Below are positions 1 to 64,000 of a stretch of DNA of 64,000 nucleotides, in pieces (positions within the stretch are counted from its first letter, which is position 1; the number at the start of each line of letters is the position of its first letter). Under the pieces are notes generated by a model that searched no databases, was not told the DNA's origin, and saw only the letters and a list, made by a program, of their open reading frames with translations. This DNA is from Sipunculus nudus (lineage: Eukaryota; Annelida; Sipuncula; Golfingiida; Sipunculidae): positions 61,171,300-61,235,299 of the forward strand of contig CM049314.1 of the NCBI GenBank assembly GCA_026874595.1. Direction: 5' to 3'. A program made the translations under genes and the position numbers.

Positions 1-854
1 TTAATTTAAGCACACCATCCCTTATGCTATGCAAAGAGCTGGACCTTTCACAGTCTAATAGCTTTGTAAGTACATGTGTTTCTCTAATTTGATTGCCAAG
101 ACCTGAGCCACTGGCATGTCACATAAAATAGTTCTGCAGAAAAAAAAAATAAAAAGATTATGTAGTGTTATGTGATATTTTAAAAAGTAAAAAGTTTGAA
201 AGAAACGTAGTAATGTGGCTGGGTCATACATTTGCCATGCATGAGTGTTTATCCTCTCAATGGTATTATAATGATTTTTTTCTGATATATATATGTGACC
301 ATTCACCTATCAGCATCAGCTGCATGTACTTATTTTTACATACAACCTTTGTCCTTGTCTCCGTGTTTTTTTTTACGTGAGGTTCAGCGATCTTGAAAGA
401 AAGGAACTTTTCAGATGCTGTCTTCTTTGAAGTCATGTCAGGCTGACAGCATCGATATTACATCAGTTTATTAAAAGGGTCACTGGAGCATTCTTTCCCC
501 CTCACTTTATGATAATTTATTTTGGATATTTCTTTCTTTTGAACTTTCTTTCTTCAAACTTTCTCTCTTTTGAACAAGCATATCAGGTACATGCATAAGA
601 TGTATGGGACAGAATGAGCCTCAGGTGCACCACAAGTTAAGTATATTATGAAGAACAATTTTGTGTCAAGGTTTTTTTTAAAGTAAATAAACTATATTTT
701 TTAGGACTGTGTTTCAATTTGCTAGGAGGGGGGAAGCACATTCAGAGTTTATGCTGAATAAAAATATCAGGAAGGGTTCAGAGGAGTCCTGCTTGTCCTG
801 CTTGAAGATTTGTTAATTTGCAAACTCCCTTCAACAGGTTTTGCCTTTTTCACT

Positions 855-1188
855 GGCTTCTGTGGCTTAGGGGTAGAATGCAGGCTAAAAGCCAGCTAGG
901 AGACTATGAGTTCGCATCTTAGCTGAGGCGGTGAGATTTTTTACAGTGGGCACCCACACAGGGTGAGCGCTCTGCAGATTTAATTAGAAGGCGATGCCCA
1001 CTGGCTGAGTTTCACTCCCAAAGAGTGCGCCTTACAGGGGTTCCTTGGTTGTATGACCCTTCAATTAGAACAATTACATTCCCAGGACCCGCAGAAGCAG
1101 TATAGCCACTGGGCCTAGCTAACACCGGCATATAAAATGAGAGGAAGCGTTTGGTACTGACCTGTCATGGAGGGACAGTATGCCACAG
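855..1188 (+). mobile_element. tRNA-derived SINE, copy 1
   Basis: The head carries a good RNA polymerase III box A (TGGCTTAGGGG at 862) and box B-like GAGTTCGCATC about 45 bp further on, as in a tRNA-derived SINE. The body shares blocks such as GGGTGAG, CTGCAG, AATTAGAAGG/AATGGGAAGG and GGGGTTCCT, in the same order, with a second copy at about 27280-27600. The ends are approximate because the copies are diverged and I saw no clear target-site duplication. Confidence 0.65.
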
Positions 1189-2629
1189 AATGTAAATTTA
1201 AAAAAATATTTTAAAAGTTTACCTCTTTTAATATTTTCATAAATCAATTTGAAAATACTGGTGTTCTATTTGAGAAGGAAACAGACAAGGGAGACATTTA
1301 TAGTATAATCTTGATATATTTATCTTTGCAGTAGTATACAGAGTCAGTGTTACAAATTAGTGCCTGCAGATACCCTGAGCAGAAAACCCTCATAACCTTA
1401 ACAGTTCAGAGTATTAAGGTCTTTAGATATGATCAGGCCAACATATATGTAAGCATGGGCCACACTTACATTTTGTAATGCAAATACATCATTATCCCAC
1501 TTATCAGTCATGGAATCAACATTGTTTCATTCATGTCCAACATAAAATAAGTTTAATTGATGTCACATGATCAGTCGTATGATGTTTTCAGTATGCAAGT
1601 GCTCTCTGCATGACAACTAGGTCTTTCATCATATACTTTTATTGATTTGTGGAGTTAAAAAAAAGGGCTTTTGGTTATATAATAACTATTGGAACCACAG
1701 AAGTATCATATTTGTTAACACAGTACAGTGATTTATGGTAACATCTAGGAAAATGTCAAGTACAGCTTTTACTGGGAATATGTAGCAGTAATCTTTTGTC
1801 AACATTTTAGAAGCTACTTGTGAAATCTATTAGTAAAATTATATATAGATGCAAAGGCATTAATATTTATACTTGTTTGACTAAGAGAAAAAAAGCCACA
1901 TGATATAAGCTTCAAGAGATTGGGAAGTTTCGTTTACGGTATGAAGTTTCTTTTTTGTTAGTCCGTGACACTTGGGTAATGTGACAGGGGCAAATATAAA
2001 GTAATTGGGGAAAAATAATTTTTTCCCCCAGTTTTCTATGAGGAGCATTTTATAGAGCTTTGTCCAAAGTGTATTTACCAAAGACTTCTCCTTGCTCTCA
2101 GTCTGTCTACCTGATGCATTTTCCAAAACTTCTTGTTTCTGTGTCCAATATTACTTAAACCCAAGACCCTGTCTTAACAATTCTTCTTGCCAATATTTTT
2201 TTGTCCCATGCTTGGGGACTTTGATTTGGGTTTGTCTGTCTGTCCCTCTGTCTTTCTGTCTGTAAGGTTTTCATTTCCATGCAATGATTTTCCTAAATAT
2301 AATAGATTTCATTCAAATTTTGGTCTGTGCATGTGATTGGTCTCATGCATACCTTGGTTGGGATTGGTTTTGGAGTGTCTGTCCAAAAATTTAATATCAC
2401 CAGCTCCAAATAAATAAAAAAATACCCTTTGTTACCAATTCACAACAAATATGATATGTGGAGACATCTTCAGGGGACAATGAAAACTAAACAAACACAG
2501 GCACAATGACATGTGGAGACATCTTCAGGGGGAAATAAAAACTAAAACATATTGAGAAAGCAAGCATGAAAATTACAGGAAGCTAAAATAACAAGAGGCC
2601 AGGCAGGGAGACATAAATTCCACAAATTT

Positions 2630-3150
2630 GCTTGTTCTTCTTTTCTTTTTTCCCTTTTTCAGCCGGTTAAGGTCCGCTTGTTCTGGGACCATATTTTCTA
2701 AATTTTCTCCTGCTCATTCTCTTTCTTGCTTTTACCACAAATCTCTGCAAAACAGTCTTTGTCTCAGTCGTCATATCTCTCTTTCAGACTCTTTCCTTTT
2801 CTTTGTCTCTCTCAGTCTTTCTTTTCTATTTACCTTTACTATTTATTTCTTTCCTTTTTTAATGTGCTGCAATTTTTTAAGACTCCCCCTCTGTAAAAAC
2901 TCACTATATAACTCTTTCTTTTGTTTTCCCCTTAGTAATTTTCCCTGTACTATGTGGTCTCCCTTTTTCTATCATAATTGTCTCTCTTTAAGGTATTTTT
3001 ATTTTTTGCAATTTGGTCTTCTCATGGTAGTGGTAATGTTTCCTACAATTTTTTAAAATTTTTTCTCTGTTCCTCTGTCTGTCTGTTTCTTCTGTCATGC
3101 TGCTACCATTTTAATTTCCAAAGATTCTCCCTCTCTCTTTCTCAGTTTCA
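2630..3150. repeat. Pyrimidine-rich low-complexity tract
   Basis: The + strand is dominated by T and C with many TTTC, CTCT and TCTGT words for about 500 bp. It keeps a 142-codon frame open (2628-3056), but the translation is a Phe/Ser/Leu/Cys mixture expected from composition alone, so I do not call a gene. Confidence 0.6.
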
Positions 3151-4704
3151 TTTTCCATTGTCAAATGAAAGTTTCAAAACTCAAAGAATCAGTTAATCAA
3201 CAAATTATCAATTAATTCATCATTATATCAAATCAAAGATTTGTTTCAAATAACTACATCTGTTAAATGTTAAATTAAAAAAAGACTTATCTTTTATACC
3301 TGCATCTTTTAAATGTTTGATTTGGAAAAATTTCTTTATAGTTTTTCCATATTGCCTCATTTGACTCCTGGATCACAAAAAGTGACTATAAATTTAACTC
3401 TTATAAACAGACAAGTTGTTTCATTTAAATTGAGAATAATTTTCATTTATTTATCATTTACTACAGTCAGATAATTACTTTAGTTGATTTTACGTTGATT
3501 TTTAGTAATATCAAATTACCTTCCCTTTAAATAAGAAAATGTTTTCAAGTGTACACATGGCCATCTTCTTCTTTGAAATTAATAAAACAATTAGTTGTTA
3601 AAAAATTACTTTCCTTAAACTCTCAAAAAAAAAAGAGTGAAGGATTCCCTTTCCTGTAAAAGGGATTTAATAACAAAAGATGGCCAGTCAATCCAGGGGA
3701 AGAAAGAAAGTCAGGATTTATTTGTTTGGATGGCAAAGACAGTACTTGTTTCAGTAAAAACAACAGGTCTTTTTGACTTGACAAAGAATTACAAAAGGCC
3801 AGTTTAAAGAAATCAAGTAACAAATACTTCTTATCCCTATTGAATTTAAAGAAAATAACAACAAATGGTTTATTGTCCCTTAAAGTTGTGGACCTGGCTC
3901 CAAGTACAGGTGTGGGTGTGGCATCACAGACAGACAAATATAGAATCACAATCTTTGGTGTCTTCAGCACAACAAACACAAGTAGAACCAAGCTATGAGT
4001 ACAGTTGCCTCCACCCAGATACCACAATACCCGATTTCCCAAGATCCAATCAAGCGTGATGCAACTGGCCTAAAGAAAATGACCAGGTGTGTGCGTGTGT
4101 ACTAACAAGGGTTCCCATGTAGCACTGGCACCTATCACTAAGGTCACATGCAAATAGTGCTCAACCTACTAGAGAATATGGAATGCACCGATTCAGTCAC
4201 GCTCGAGTGAATATCAGGTTCAGCAAGGAGAGAACTTACACATTCGGCACAGACCAGTTTTTGACAGGAGGTTCCTGCCTACAGTGATATAGTTCCGGAT
4301 ATGTGCTGGTTGTCATTAAGGCCCAGAGGTCACACGTCCCACAATTCATTGCATTTACAGCCCCCACAACAAACATGGATGGCATTGAAGTTTGAGGAAC
4401 TGGAACTCAACTTCGAAAGTGTATAATTATACCGGGTGGAACATTGGATACATCAGTGGTGTAGTGTATTTGTTCAGTGGGGGCTGCTTCATTGTGGATT
4501 ATTCTTGCAAACCTTAACCCAAGTTCGTGTTCACCAAGGGTGTGTCTGGCTTGAACAGAACTCCCACCTGTGTTTTATAGGTTTATTTTTTTATTTACAA
4601 AGTATTTATTCAGCCAGTAAACTGCCAGCAGTATGTCACTGACCTGGCAGACAGCACATAGGCACGGTGCTTCATCACTTGCTCAACAGTTCCCTTCCTT
4701 CCAG

Positions 4705-63114
<58,410 letters not shown>

Positions 63115-63387
63115 GTAAGTGTCCTGTTTATCTTGAGTAAGGCATTTTAAACATGATCAGTACATGTAATGACTCAAAACAGTGCAGCTCCACCAGAAGT
63201 TGTCAGCATTTGTAAGGGACATTCAGCTAAACTTTTCATCACCAGCACAAATTGGCCAGTAACTAATTTACAGGGTCTAATGGCTGTTGCAAAATGTTAA
63301 ACTTAAGTCTGGTAGTGGGCTTTAATTTGATTGTTACAGTTGTGAAATTGTAATGGTTATACTGTAGTAAGGCACAAATGCCACAGG

Positions 63388-63495
63388 CTTAAGTCACCTT
63401 ATTGACTTAAGTCACCTTATTGACTTAAGTCACCTTATTGACTTAAGTCACCTTATTGACTTAAGTCACCTTATTGACTTAAGTCACCTTATTAA
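63388..63495. repeat. 18-bp tandem repeat with palindromic core, 6 copies
   Basis: Unit CTTAAGTCACCTTATTGA repeats exactly every 18 bp from 63388. The junction of units makes the perfect 10-bp palindrome GACTTAAGTC in each copy but the first. Confidence 0.97.
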
Positions 63496-63738
63496 CTCAA
63501 TTTACCTAATTGCAACACACCCCTGATCCAGATAGCTTTCATGGGAATCATGAAAATATTTTATTTTCATGGGATGAAAAAATGGTTGCATTATCTAGTT
63601 AATTCCCATGTGAGGGACCCTTCTTAAAATTACACATTACAAAATAGTAACATGCCATGTAATACAAGCCATGTAATACATTGTTATGAAACATGTTTTG
63701 AAACTAAGGTATTTCAATAACAAAATTTAAAAGTTGTC

Positions 63739-64000
63739 TTATTTAGGGACAAAACCCCTGTGTAGTAGATGGTAGTCAAAGAACTTATCTTGAGATGGTT
63801 CCCTGGGATGTTGGACATTAACCAGTAGTGTTCCAAGGAACTTGTGTGGAAATGTTTCTTGAAAAACACCTTGGGCATTATGATATTGCTGCCCCAGATT
63901 ATATATAAGACTATCAACATCCATAGCCATGCTGAAGGTTCACGTACTGCCACCTTTCTCAGAAACATTGCCTGGCGTGATGCCAATGCCTGCTGTGACT
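63739..64000 (-). pseudogene. Possible frameshifted coding fragment of unknown identity
   Basis: Read on the minus strand from the window edge, one frame gives VTAGIGITPGNVSEKGGST before a stop; a shift of frame then gives a 63-codon stretch with protein-like composition including DSLIYNLGQQYHNAQ and ending RGFVPK and a stop. I do not recognise it. It could be the end of a decayed retrocopy or transposon gene, or chance. Confidence 0.2.

Larger units (their letters stand above)
1..4704. other. Intron upstream of exon 1 of the window
   Basis: No filamin exon was found here. The preceding coding exon must end in phase 0 with the A/B strands of the repeat continued at 4705, and no such sequence is visible, so this is probably intron continuing off the left edge. 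It holds a SINE copy near 855-1188, a roughly 56-bp spaced duplication at about 2456-2545, a strongly pyrimidine-rich stretch at about 2630-3150, and otherwise unremarkable AT-rich DNA. Confidence 0.6.
63115..64000. other. Intron 26 (runs off the window)
   Basis: Holds an 18-bp tandem repeat (63388-63495) and a possible broken minus-strand coding fragment at 63739-64000. No filamin exon is seen. Confidence 0.8.

Noticed and set aside
855-940. Functional tRNA gene
   Set aside because: Box A and B-like motifs are present but there is no cloverleaf with paired acceptor stem; it is the head of a SINE.
2628-3056. 142-codon + strand frame
   Set aside because: It lies in a pyrimidine-rich tract; the translation is a low-complexity Phe/Ser/Leu mix with no family signature.
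3623-4042. 139-codon minus-strand frame
   Set aside because: No recognisable motif, no splice context, and length close to what chance allows.

Overview
This window is a stretch of a metazoan nuclear genome. It is AT-rich, the coding sequence is broken into short exons separated by kilobase-scale introns, and the introns hold SINE-, MITE- and transposon-like sequences and long (TA)n microsatellites. This looks like an invertebrate, most plausibly a lophotrochozoan such as a mollusc; that assignment is inference from general character, not from a diagnostic marker.

One gene, on the + strand, accounts for all the well-supported coding sequence: the rod part of a filamin (actin cross-linking and scaffold protein). 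I could place 26 exons between 4705 and 63114, about 3.5 kb of coding sequence, encoding 12 complete filamin-type immunoglobulin repeats plus a partial repeat at each edge. The actin-binding calponin-homology domains and the C-terminal end lie outside the window. Every exon junction inside the window is phase 1. From exon 3 on, exons follow a strict four-exon rhythm (about 174, 147, 84 and 138 nt), so each four-exon cassette adds a pair of Ig repeats. Six such cassettes lie head to tail.

The most interesting feature is at 49902-50964: a long proline-rich, lysine-rich reading frame inside the intron between exons 14 and 15. It starts with its own ATG, has no upstream acceptor compatible with filamin phase, and ends in a strong splice donor in the phase needed to join filamin. 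It looks like an internal alternative first exon that would make a short filamin without the actin-binding domain and the N-terminal rod, carrying instead a 354-residue unique head.

The introns hold a decayed tRNA-derived SINE (two copies), a miniature LTR element (TRIM-like) ending 34 bp before exon 10, three elements with pogo/Tigger-like CAGTG-RAACC ends (one carrying a frameshifted CENP-B-type DNA-binding remnant), several other MITE-like elements, four notable tandem repeat arrays, and clusters of RFX-like and nuclear-receptor-like motifs. No rRNA, functional tRNA or CRISPR was found.
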